The translations under genes and the position numbers were made by a program. The notes beneath the pieces are model-generated. The model saw only the letters and a list, made by a program, of their open reading frames with translations. It had not been told where the DNA came from and did no database searches. This document shows positions 18,510 through 25,792 of a stretch of DNA of 64,000 nucleotides, one piece after another. Origin of the DNA: Cobetia sp. cqz5-12 (GTDB lineage Bacteria; Pseudomonadota; Gammaproteobacteria; Pseudomonadales; Halomonadaceae); the NCBI RefSeq assembly GCF_016495405.1, contig NZ_CP044522.1, forward strand, positions 496,001-560,000, written 5' to 3'. Numbering within the stretch: the stretch's first letter is position 1; each line of letters opens with the position of its first letter.

Positions 18510-18865
18510 TACATAACCTTATGCGAATGTTCGCAGATAAAGACTTGGAAGAGACTCGCAGCCAGCTGGGACAGATGGCTCAGGTGCGAGGACCAGTCAG
18601 GACATTCATCAAGTGCCGCGTTTGCGGTCGTTGTTGTTGGTGGAGTTGTTGGCGATGTCGTCGACACGTCAATCACGCGAGCCGTGGGCATCGGTATCAC
18701 GTGATTCGACATCGTAAGCGCAGAGTGCGAGTGCGATGCCAGAGGTTCTTGCATGCCAGATGTGTCAGACGATGAGTGGTTCAGGGCGATGGTGCCGGCG
18801 ACATCCTTGCCGCCGGCGGGTCGTGCGGGTCGATTCAGAATCGACGGACTGCGGAAGTGTCGGGA
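18510..18865. other. Gap between receptor and decarboxylase genes
   Basis: 356 bp on the upstream side of the biosynthetic operon. The palindrome at 18522-18535 is the only structured element seen. A minus-strand frame of 81 codons ends at the decarboxylase start, but its Thr/Ser-rich content and lack of recognisable domains do not support a gene. No clear terminator for the receptor gene was found. Confidence 0.6.
18522..18535 (-). promoter_or_regulatory. Palindrome just upstream of the decarboxylase gene
   Basis: TGCGAATGTTCGCA is an inverted repeat (TGCGAA/TTCGCA, 2-nt centre) lying 13-26 bp before the decarboxylase start and flanked by AT-rich bases resembling Fur half sites. It is a possible operator of the biosynthetic operon. 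Confidence 0.35.
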
Positions 18866-20998
18866 TCAGAAATCATAGGTCAGTGTCGCGGTCATGCTGC
18901 GTTCGGCACCGTAGTAGCAGAAGCTGGTGTTGTAGCAGGACGCGATGTATTCCTTGTCGAACAGGTTGCTGACGTTGAGCTGCACGCTGGTGCCGCTCCA
19001 GCCGATCTGGCTCAGGTCGTAGCCGACCAGGGCATCGACCAGCGCGTAGTTCGGCACCTTCTCGGTGTTCTCGGAATCCGCCCACATGTCGGCGTAGTAG
19101 CGCACGCCGAGGCCGGCATTCAGACCCGTGAGCGGGCCTTCATTGAAGGCGTAGTCACCCCAGACGCTGACCTGGTGCTTGGGCACCTGGTTGGCATCGT
19201 TGCCTTCGGTGCCATCTTCCGCCTTGGCATAGGTCACGTCGGTGTAGCTGTAACCGGCCTGCAGCGCGAAGTCGCGGGTCAGCTGGGTACGGGCTTCCAG
19301 CTCCAGGCCCTGGGACTCGATCTCGCCGTAGGCGGTGTAGTAGCTGTCTTCCGGGTCCTTGGAGGCGACGTTTTCCTGATTGATGCGGAACAGCGAGACG
19401 CTGTACTGATCACGCGTGCCGTTGGGCTGGTACTTCATGCCGACCTCGACCTGCTTGCCGGTGGTCGGGTCGAGCAGGTCGCCGTCTTCATCGGTGTAGG
19501 AGTTCGGCGAGAAGGACGTGGAGTAGCTGACATAGGGCGAGATGCCGTTGTCGAAGCCGTAGATCAGACCGATACGGCCGCTCATCTCGTTGTCGTTCAG
19601 CTCGCTGGTGGTGTTGTAGTCACGATCGGTGTTCTTGATGTTGACCCAGTCATGACGCAGACCGGCGGCCAGGTTCCAGCGACCCCAGCTGACCTGGTCC
19701 TGCAGGTAGACACCGGTCTGGTCCAGCTCACGCTTCTGGTTCTCGGTGGCATAGACGGAGACATCGGCATCGCTGCTGCCGGTAACATCCAGCGTGCTGG
19801 CAGTGCCGTATTCCCAGTCCACATCATTGGTGCGGGTCTGATAGTCGGCACCGAACAGCAGGGTGTGATCGAAAGCGCCGGTGGAGAAGCGGCTTTCCAG
19901 CTGGTTGTCGACGGTCCAGGCGCGCAGGCTCTCTTCGCCGCCGGAGTAGTAGCGGGTCAGTTCGGTGTCCGAGGCCCAGCCGTAGGCGTAAACCTGCTCG
20001 AGGTCCACATCGGAGCGTAGATAGCGGAATTTCTGGCGTGCAGTGACATCGTCATTGAAGCGGTGTTCGAAGTCGTAACCGAGCATGCGTTCGGTGCGAT
20101 CGAACTCTTCATAGTCTTCGTCACCTTCGTAGAAGTCGTTGCCGAGCTTGGTGCCGTTGTAGCTCACCACCGTACCTTCGTAGGGGAGGCCTGAGTGGTA
20201 GCCGCCTTCCGGGTCTTTCTGGAAGTAGCCCATCAGGGTGACGGTGGTGTCGTCGGTGACATCCATGGTGATCTGCGGCGAGAAGGCGTAACGCTCTTCC
20301 TCGACGGAGTCGACCTGGGTGTCCTCGGCACTGGCGAGACCGGTCAGGCGATAGGCGATGCGCTGCTCGTCATCCAGCGGGCCGGTGAGGTCGAACGCCG
20401 CACTGCGTTCGTTGTCGTCGCCGACGGTGAAGCGGACCTGGCCGGAGTCCTGGAACTCGGGGCGCTTGGACTGCATCGCGACCAGACCACCCGGAGAGGA
20501 GCGTCCGTAGAGAACGGAAGACGGCCCTTTCACCACCTCGATGCTGTCGAGGAAGTAGGGGTCGATGGTCATCGAGCTGTAGGAGCCCGAGTCGCCCATC
20601 AGCTTCAGGCCATCCAGGAAGGTGTTGCTGACACTGCCATCGGAGAAGCCACGCAGCACCAGATAGTCATAGCGGTTGGAGGCACCGATCTGGTTGGTGA
20701 ACACGCCCGGCGTGTAGTCCGCGGCACGCTGTACCGTCTCGACGGCGCGCTTGTCGATATCGTCGCGCGTGATGGTGGAGACGGCCTGGGGGGTTTCCAG
20801 ATAGCCGGTGTCGGTCTTGGTAGCCGCTGTGGTGGTCACCGTCATGGTGTCGAGGGTCTCGTCCTGAGACTCACGGTGGTCGGCCGCCATGGCCTGACCG
20901 GCAAAGGGCAGGCCAAGGCCAATCGCCAGTGCCAGAGGGTGCCTGGGCAGGGTCATCAGCAGGGAGCGAGTGGCTTTATGTGCGGCGGAGTCTTTCAT
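18866..20998 (-). CDS. TonB-dependent ferric siderophore receptor
   Basis: Outer-membrane receptor, 710 aa from the chosen start. The signal peptide is ALAIGLGLPFAGQAMA. A plug domain follows (QAVSTITRDDI, YLVLRGF, VVKGPSSVLYGRSSPGGLV), then the 22-strand barrel ending in TLTYDF with the terminal Phe needed for assembly. No 80-residue N-terminal signalling (STN) domain is present, so it should transport but not signal. The start at 20998 places the signal peptide normally; open frame continues upstream into the Fur-site region, and a Met 14 codons later is also possible. It is the presumed receptor for the hydroxamate made by the adjacent operon. Confidence 0.95.
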   Translation of the reverse strand: MKDSAAHKATRSLLMTLPRHPLALAIGLGLPFAGQAMAADHRESQDETLDTMTVTTTAATKTDTGYLETPQAVSTITRDDIDKRAVETVQRAADYTPGVFTNQIGASNRYDYLVLRGFSDGSVSNTFLDGLKLMGDSGSYSSMTIDPYFLDSIEVVKGPSSVLYGRSSPGGLVAMQSKRPEFQDSGQVRFTVGDDNERSAAFDLTGPLDDEQRIAYRLTGLASAEDTQVDSVEEERYAFSPQITMDVTDDTTVTLMGYFQKDPEGGYHSGLPYEGTVVSYNGTKLGNDFYEGDEDYEEFDRTERMLGYDFEHRFNDDVTARQKFRYLRSDVDLEQVYAYGWASDTELTRYYSGGEESLRAWTVDNQLESRFSTGAFDHTLLFGADYQTRTNDVDWEYGTASTLDVTGSSDADVSVYATENQKRELDQTGVYLQDQVSWGRWNLAAGLRHDWVNIKNTDRDYNTTSELNDNEMSGRIGLIYGFDNGISPYVSYSTSFSPNSYTDEDGDLLDPTTGKQVEVGMKYQPNGTRDQYSVSLFRINQENVASKDPEDSYYTAYGEIESQGLELEARTQLTRDFALQAGYSYTDVTYAKAEDGTEGNDANQVPKHQVSVWGDYAFNEGPLTGLNAGLGVRYYADMWADSENTEKVPNYALVDALVGYDLSQIGWSGTSVQLNVSNLFDKEYIASCYNTSFCYYGAERSMTATLTYDF

Positions 20999-21097
20999 GA
21001 GCGCGGTGTTCCATCCGGAATGATTTATATAGGAATGATTCTTGTTCGTCGTTCTCTCCTGTGGGTAGACGTTCAGATGACGACTTTCTGAACCATG

Positions 21098-21119
21098 AAT
21101 GAGAATTATTTTTATCATT
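21098..21119 (-). promoter_or_regulatory. Fur-like operator upstream of the receptor gene
   Basis: On the minus strand, AATGATAAAAATAATTCTC continuing into ATT gives overlapping matches to the 7-1-7 Fur pattern (TGATAA with ATTCTCA). It is about 100 bp before the chosen start codon in the most AT-rich part of the gap. Confidence 0.7.
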
Positions 21120-21223
21120 TTCCTGTGCCGCATCTCATGCCTTGATGTCATGCGGGCTGGCCATCGCCGTCATGCTCGCCCCACTGGCTGACGCAGGCAG
21201 CCATCCTCGGCTGTTGTCGCCAC

Positions 21224-21248
21224 AAAAAAACCGCCCCGTGGGGCGGTT
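21224..21248 (-). terminator. Rho-independent terminator of the YceI-like gene
   Basis: On the minus strand a 9-bp stem AACCGCCCC/GGGGCGGTT with a tight loop is followed by seven T residues, 68 bp after the stop codon at 21316. Confidence 0.9.
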
Positions 21249-21315
21249 CTGATGACTCGATGCCAGGTTCGCGACGGGATCGTACTGGCCTGACGGCGTC
21301 GTGCTGCGCTGAAGG

Positions 21316-22020
21316 TTACTGGTCGACCATCTCGCCCTGCAGCGTGACGGGAATGTCGCCTACCAGCTTGCCGTAGCCCAGCAGGTTGAGCAGGGTGCTG
21401 CCGACCTGATTCCTGGCGACTTCTGCACTGTCCAGTGAGATGGGGTCGGCGTTGATGAAGGTCAGGTGGGTGGCATCCTGACGGGTGACCTCCAGCGGCA
21501 GGGTCTCGCGGTGGGTGCGGTTGCCATCGGTGGCCGAGAAGGGCACCTGCATGCGCATCGTCTGACCGGTCTCCAGCGCCGCGATGGCCAGCGGGTCAAG
21601 ATTCAGGGTCAGCGTGGCCAGGCGCATCTGACTGACGCCGGATAGCCACGGCGGCAGCTCACCGACCTTGTCGAGCAGATCGGTCTGGCCGACGCTCAAG
21701 GGAATGCTCATCCTGCCGTCATCGCCGACGGTGCCGCTCAAACCATTGAGGTGATGCACGTGTTCCACATTGCCTTGGCTGCCCTGCGAGGTCAGCGTCG
21801 CGGTGGCGCCGCTGCTGTCGGGTACCAGCTGCCAGGCGGCCTGTGTCGGCAGGCTGACACCGATACCGCTCATGGCGAAGGCCAGTGCCGCGGCCTTGAT
21901 CGGGGCGCCGAAGCGGCTTCTGGCGGCTATAGCAGTGAAGCGGCTGGCGGGTTTGCCGGTCGAGCGACACGCAAGCGTACGACTCAGGGCGCGGGTCCAG
22001 CGAGAGAAAGGCAATGACAT
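21316..22020 (-). CDS. Secreted YceI-like protein
   Basis: 234 aa. A long basic N terminus leads into a signal segment ending SGIGVSLPTQAA, so the mature protein is probably periplasmic. The mature part (WQLVPDSSGATATLTSQG, HHLNGLSGTVGDDG, IPVTLQGEMV) has the spacing of the YceI lipocalin-like fold, a polyisoprenoid-binding family. This is a family-level guess from pattern, not a firm match. The ATG at 22020 was chosen for its CAGGAG ribosome site; upstream in-frame ATGs lack one. It is monocistronic with its own terminator. Confidence 0.6.
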   Translation of the reverse strand: MSLPFSRWTRALSRTLACRSTGKPASRFTAIAARSRFGAPIKAAALAFAMSGIGVSLPTQAAWQLVPDSSGATATLTSQGSQGNVEHVHHLNGLSGTVGDDGRMSIPLSVGQTDLLDKVGELPPWLSGVSQMRLATLTLNLDPLAIAALETGQTMRMQVPFSATDGNRTHRETLPLEVTRQDATHLTFINADPISLDSAEVARNQVGSTLLNLLGYGKLVGDIPVTLQGEMVDQ

Positions 22021-22251
22021 GTCGTGACTCCTGATGGCCGGGGGCTTGATCGGGCGAAGACCGATATGGGCACCCGGAAAAGATTCGATACTGCAGATGG
22101 CACATTGGACAGGCAGCGGCGCCAAGGGTTCGCGACACTCGTCGCAGCCGCAGGCTGGCAGAGATGTTCAATGCACATCACGCGCCGCAAGCGGGAGCGG
22201 AAATCGCTATGTTGTTGAGTTTTCGGGCTTTCCCGAGGCTCATGCTTTCGC

Positions 22252-22257
22252 TATCAT
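22252..22257 (+). promoter_or_regulatory. Probable -10 element of the tRNA gene
   Basis: TATCAT lies 13 bp before the mature tRNA 5' end and is followed by a GC-rich discriminator (CGCGC), typical of stringently controlled stable-RNA promoters. The -35 match is weak. Confidence 0.45.
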
Positions 22258-22270
22258 ATGCGCGCTGCAT

Positions 22271-22347
22271 GGGCCCATAGCTCAGTTGGTTAGAGCACTC
22301 GACTCATAATCGATTGGTCGCAGGTTCAAGTCCTGCTGGGCCCACCA
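22271..22347 (+). tRNA. tRNA with CAU anticodon, probably tRNA-Ile2 (lysidine type)
   Basis: A 77-nt cloverleaf with encoded CCA. Acceptor GGGCCCA pairs with TGGGCCC, D arm GCTC/GAGC, anticodon loop CTCATAA, T arm GCAGG-TTCAAGT-CCTGC. Automatic tools call CAU tRNAs Met. The ACTCATAATCG core, the TTGGTCGC variable-region side and the TTCAAGTCC T loop match the minor isoleucine tRNA (E. coli ileX) better than elongator Met. In that tRNA the C34 is converted to lysidine by TilS to read AUA. The outermost anticodon-stem pair is C-T, a mismatch. Confidence 0.9.
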
Positions 22348-22406
22348 TGCATGCCTTCCAGTGGGGTTTCATTCAGCAGGAGTTCAAAAGCTCCAGGGCC
22401 CCGACA

Positions 22407-22429
22407 AGTCGCCAATGGCGGCTTTTTTT
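22407..22429 (+). terminator. Terminator of the tRNA transcript
   Basis: AGTCGCC/GGCGGCT stem (one G-T pair, loop AAT) ending in a seven-T run, 60 bp after the tRNA. Confidence 0.85.
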
Positions 22430-22598
22430 GTGCCTGTCATTCCGGTATTTCCTCTTCTTTCTTCCCCACAATCACTGCATCAATGGCGTGTTTTCTCATC
22501 GCCCTGAACCACGAGCGCCCCATGCCGTGGGGCATGAGGCGCTTTGCTCTGCATTGGCGCGGATCATCCGATTCGGGTGATCTCTTGCAGGGTCGCTA

Positions 22599-23156
22599 TC
22601 ACTGAGTCTCTTCTTCCATTTCCTGCTCAGTGTCATTGGCGGCACCGCTGATGGCGTTGCCGGCGGTGGTCAGCGCATTGGCGGTCGCCTGACGAGTGTC
22701 CTGCCAGGCGCTGGCAGCGGTGTTCTTGGTTTCATCCCAGGCCGCTGCGGCGCTCTTGCGCGTGTCCTGCCACCAGTCGGTGGTGTAGTTCGGCTGCTGC
22801 TCGAACTCGCTTACATCCATGTCGAGATGGATGCGGTATTCCAGGGCATCCAGATCATCACCCTGTTCGGTCTCGAGGGTGAACTTGCCCGTTTCCACGA
22901 CGTACTGGTTCTCGTCCAGCCCCATGGAATCATCGCTTTCGACGACCAGAGCGGCGACCTGCATGTTGTCGTCGAGCAGGATGTCCTCGACTTCACCGAT
23001 CACGTTGTTGTCATCGCTCTGCAGGTAGACGTCGGCATCCATCAGCTCATCTGCGGAGTAGAGCCCCTGCGGACTGGCCATGGCCATGCTGGTAGTGGAC
23101 AGCAGCGTGGTCGCGGTGATCGCACCCAGAATCTGTTTGCGGTTCATATTGCTCAT
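22599..23156 (-). CDS. Secreted PRC-barrel domain protein
   Basis: 185 aa. The signal peptide (ILGAITATTLLSTTSMAMA) is followed by a PRC-barrel-like domain at about residues 32-110 (ADELMDADVYLQSDDNNVIG, EVEDILLDDNMQVAALVVES). The C-terminal half is a helix rich in Ala/Thr/Asp with spaced Trp (WWQDTRKSAAAAWDETKNTA), ending in an acidic EMEEETQ. Start 23156 follows AAGGAG at ideal spacing; a second ATG lies three codons on. PRC-barrel proteins of this secreted type are often stress- or envelope-related, but no function can be assigned. A second PRC-barrel protein is encoded at 33060-33632. Confidence 0.8.
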   Translation of the reverse strand: MSNMNRKQILGAITATTLLSTTSMAMASPQGLYSADELMDADVYLQSDDNNVIGEVEDILLDDNMQVAALVVESDDSMGLDENQYVVETGKFTLETEQGDDLDALEYRIHLDMDVSEFEQQPNYTTDWWQDTRKSAAAAWDETKNTAASAWQDTRQATANALTTAGNAISGAANDTEQEMEEETQ

Positions 23157-24006
23157 GCCGTACTCCTTGCGTGTTGAATCGGTACTTCTGGTCCGGTCCC
23201 TCAAGCGCTTCCTTCTCGCTCGTGGCGCTAATGATTCGCCAGAACCATGACCCTACCCACTGAGATCCTGACGAGACCGACAAGTTTCAAGGGGGTGAAA
23301 GAAAAACTTGTACGAGAATTCCTCTGTCTGTCACATGCAAGGTGTAAAGGGGCAATGTCGTCGTGCCACGAGAGTGAGCTTTCTGGTGCTCCGTACCTGT
23401 CGCGAACAAGGCCGCCCGCAAGCGCTCTGTCAGCAGGGCCCTGACGAAGGGTTCGAGTAGAGGGGCGAGCAGTAGAGGTGAGGTGCTGAAGGATCGCTTG
23501 GATGCCAAGGCCCGCGCCGTTCAAGGCAAGAAGTCGAGACAAGGCACGTGGATATGCCGCAATCAGTGCGCGTTCAAGGCTTTTTCTGCTCGCTGATTGG
23601 CTGCCTGACGAATGGGACAAGATGTTTATGCATGTCAAAAGAGGCTTTTTTGTAGCGAAGTGTTACGCGGCTCTGGCGGGGCGCTCTCGTGCCACAGCGG
23701 GCGCATGGGGAGAGGTAAACGCTTGATCAGCGCACACGAAAGTGCCTGCCAACGCGTCTACATTAGCTATACAGATACGTTCTGATACGCGTTAAAACTT
23801 GTACACGGTTTTGGAAGTGTCTAACTTTGCAACTGTCGAAGCACGGCGGGGCAGGCAGGAGATCACCTGATACAACATTGATGGAGCCGCAGAGCCGCTT
23901 TTTCAATCCCTTGTCAGGTTGCCGCAAGTTTTCACATCGTCATGCCGCCCGCTCCACCGGTTTCGAGCACAAGGTTTTCATCATGGATCCAATGGAGGGC
24001 ATCGAG
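23157..24006. other. 850-bp gap without a supported gene
   Basis: This separates the divergent PRC-barrel gene and first zinc-ribbon gene. Several open frames exist on both strands, but none has a ribosome site or recognisable domain. An inverted pair AACGCGT (23751-23757) / ACGCGTT (23787-23793) brackets an AT-rich stretch and could be an operator for the zinc-ribbon gene. The leader after it is about 210 bp long. Confidence 0.5.
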
Positions 24007-24240
24007 ATGAACACAGTACGCAAGGTTCCCATGGAGTGTTCACGCTGTGGCAGCAACCGGGTTCACCTCGAAGATTCCCCGGCAGATGATGACATCGTCA
24101 GTTGTGCAGAATGTGATGAGTTTCTGGGTGTCTGGTTCATGTTGCGTGATCGCCTTGAAGTCAGTGCCCGCAAGCGAGCTGCGATTGACCCGGCCCTGAT
24201 GGCGCAGAAGGTGGTTCAGCAGCTGGACGCCTCAGCCTGA
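24007..24240 (+). CDS. Small double-CxxC zinc-ribbon protein A
   Basis: 77 aa. It has one predicted zinc ribbon formed by CSRC (residues 10-13) and CAEC, separated by an acidic linker SPADDDIVS, then a short helix (MLRDRLEVSARKRAA). No recognisable named family. Start 24007 follows GGAGGG at 7-bp spacing; in-frame ATGs upstream have no such site. It shares the arrangement CxxC, an Asp-Asp-x-[Ile/Val] segment, then a second cysteine pair with the next two genes, suggesting paralogy. Possible roles include nucleic-acid or protein binding; nothing more can be said. Confidence 0.75.
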   Translation: MNTVRKVPMECSRCGSNRVHLEDSPADDDIVSCAECDEFLGVWFMLRDRLEVSARKRAAIDPALMAQKVVQQLDASA

Positions 24241-24882
24241 AACAACAGCCCGTGAAGTACGATGTTCGCCAGTGCGTGAAAGGGCGCACAAGAATTTTTA
24301 CCTCAGTGCCAGTTGTCTGTCGTTCTGCCCTGGTCATGGGCACCTTGTCCTGGGCAAGCGGGACTTGATGTCTGGCACTGCAGGTTGAGTAGAGATTTCC
24401 GTGATACCGCTGACGACTGTTCAGCGTCCTGGTCGACCTGCGGCGAGCCGCGTTGCTACCGCGATAGGTCCTGTTCTGCCTGAGAGTGTTTTCCCGGCCT
24501 TTGGTCGGGATTTTTTTGGGTTAGAGCCAATGAATACCCATCTGACGCCCGTCTGAAGAGTGATGCGGCAGATACTCCCTGATCTGGTATGCGTTTGATC
24601 TGCATCATTCGCGAGGTGTTATCAGACTGTAAGATAGTGCTGTCAGACTCTTGCCGGTCGCGCTGCCATGAAGTGTGTTCCGCCCTCTGCGCGATACCTT
24701 CCGCAGCCGTGAGCGCAGAGACTGACCAGCGATAAAATTGTGGCATCTAACCGAAAGTGCAATGGAGTCTGTCGCTATCTGTCTCCATCATGCGCACGCA
24801 AACCGAGCCACGTCTTGATGTTTTCTGTACTGAGAATCTGGTCATGACATCGTCATCTTTTGCGTCGAAAAGGAGTTCGCGC
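24241..24882. other. 642-bp gap with a strong isolated terminator
   Basis: No supported protein-coding gene. It contains a Rho-independent terminator at 24493-24517, about 250 bp after zinc-ribbon gene A, leaving room for either a long 3' UTR or a small RNA ending there. The rest (24518-24882) is the leader of zinc-ribbon gene B. Confidence 0.6.
24493..24517 (+). terminator. Rho-independent terminator
   Basis: Stem CCCGGCC/GGTCGGG (one G-T pair, loop TTT) followed by ATTTTTTT. It is strong on the plus strand and not directly adjacent to any recognised gene. Confidence 0.85.
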
Positions 24883-25197
24883 ATGTTTACCCCATCAGTC
24901 CCGACCCGTAATGGCCCTCAGTGTCCCGAATGCAACGAAGCGCTGGATTGGCCTGCCCGTGATCTGCCGGATGATCACATCCTCAAGTGCCCGAACGGCC
25001 ATGCGTTGTGTTCGATGGGCGATTTTCGCCTGGCGGCACGTGAGATGGCGCTGCAGGAAGAGTTCCGCCTGACGCGTGATGGCGCCAGGTCACACGGGCA
25101 GCACCGTGTGCCGGAGCGCTCCGTCGCACGCATGTCCAACACCGCAAGTCACGGCACTAGTCATGAGTCGCTTGCCGGCAGCATCAGCGCCGCGTGA
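24883..25197 (+). CDS. Small zinc-ribbon protein B
   Basis: 104 aa. CPEC near residue 14 and CPNGHALC downstream make a zinc ribbon, linked by ARDLPDDHILK, which parallels the acidic linker of proteins A and C. A helix FRLAAREMALQEEFRL follows, then a polar, His/Ser-rich tail without predicted structure. Start 24883 follows AGGAG at 7-bp spacing; the frame is open upstream but with no ribosome site. It has its own terminator at 25224-25249, so it is probably a single-gene transcript. Function unknown. Confidence 0.75.
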   Translation: MFTPSVPTRNGPQCPECNEALDWPARDLPDDHILKCPNGHALCSMGDFRLAAREMALQEEFRLTRDGARSHGQHRVPERSVARMSNTASHGTSHESLAGSISAA

Positions 25198-25223
25198 CAT
25201 CTGTCTGTCTGCGCCTGCCTCTC

Positions 25224-25249
25224 AAGCCCCGGCCACCGTGCCGGGGCTT
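25224..25249 (+). terminator. Terminator of zinc-ribbon gene B
   Basis: Perfect stem AAGCCCCGGC/GCCGGGGCTT (allowing the inner C-G pair), 26 bp after the stop codon, followed by TGCG rather than a T-run. Confidence 0.75.
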
Positions 25250-25432
25250 TGCGTCTGAGCGCAGTGAAGGCCGTGCCTGGGTGAGGGATCTCGGTAAGAC
25301 AGCTCGAGCCGAATGACGAGCGACTCCTCGCCAGCGGGGTTGCATGCCGTGTGAGTGGCCCCATGTCTTGAGTAGACGCCAATCGACCAGCCTCAAGGCG
25401 AGCGGCCCAGACACCGAACAGGAGAATGCTTC

Positions 25433-25660
25433 ATGCCAGATCTTTCCGAGGAACTGCGTATTCCCAAGCCGTGCCCGGACTGTGGCAGCCAGCGAGTCCG
25501 CGTCTCGCAGGTCCACAATCCCGATGACAAGGTGTTCTGTGCATCCTGTGGCACCTACGTCTGCCTGTATGCTGATGTGGCCAAGATGCGAGAGGAGGGC
25601 GCGAGCAGCGAAGCGGAAGAGCTGCTGGAGCAGGCGTCCAACAAGGGCATGAAGAAGTGA
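25433..25660 (+). CDS. Small zinc-ribbon protein C
   Basis: 75 aa. CPDCGSQ at residues 14-20 and CASCGTY about 22 residues later form a zinc ribbon, joined by a linker ending NPDDKVF. The rest is an acidic helix (ADVAKMREEGASSEAEELLE). AGGAG precedes the ATG. It is the closest of the three to protein A (both begin with a CxxCGS core). It ends at a bidirectional terminator shared with the convergent peptidase gene. Function unknown. Confidence 0.8.
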   Translation: MPDLSEELRIPKPCPDCGSQRVRVSQVHNPDDKVFCASCGTYVCLYADVAKMREEGASSEAEELLEQASNKGMKK

Positions 25661-25691
25661 CCTGATCCCCGGCATGAGACACTGTCAAACG

Positions 25692-25725
25692 AAAAGGCCC
25701 CCCACCGTGAGGTGAGGGGCCTTTT
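25692..25725. terminator. Bidirectional terminator
   Basis: A 14-bp interrupted stem (AAAAGGCCCC and CACC arms) gives A- and T-tracts at both ends. It lies between convergent zinc-ribbon gene C and the M23 peptidase gene. Confidence 0.9.
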
Positions 25726-25792
25726 AGTTTGTCGGGCGCACTTCATGTCAGGCGCAGACCCTGTGCTGGCGGGCCCGTGCCTGGGGTCGCGT

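Larger units (their letters stand above)
20999..21315. other. Receptor promoter region and terminator
   Basis: 317 bp holding the control region of the receptor gene (Fur-like site at 21098-21119 and a repeated GGAATGATT at about 21018-21040) and the terminator of the YceI-like gene at 21224-21248. Confidence 0.7.

Noticed and set aside
18509..18754. 81-codon minus-strand frame ending exactly at the decarboxylase start.
   Set aside because: Thr/Ser-rich composition, no convincing ribosome site or domain. The TAATG overlap is suggestive of coupling but not enough to call a gene.
23228..23638. Several open frames in the 23157-24006 gap.
   Set aside because: None has a ribosome site, a recognisable motif or protein-like composition.
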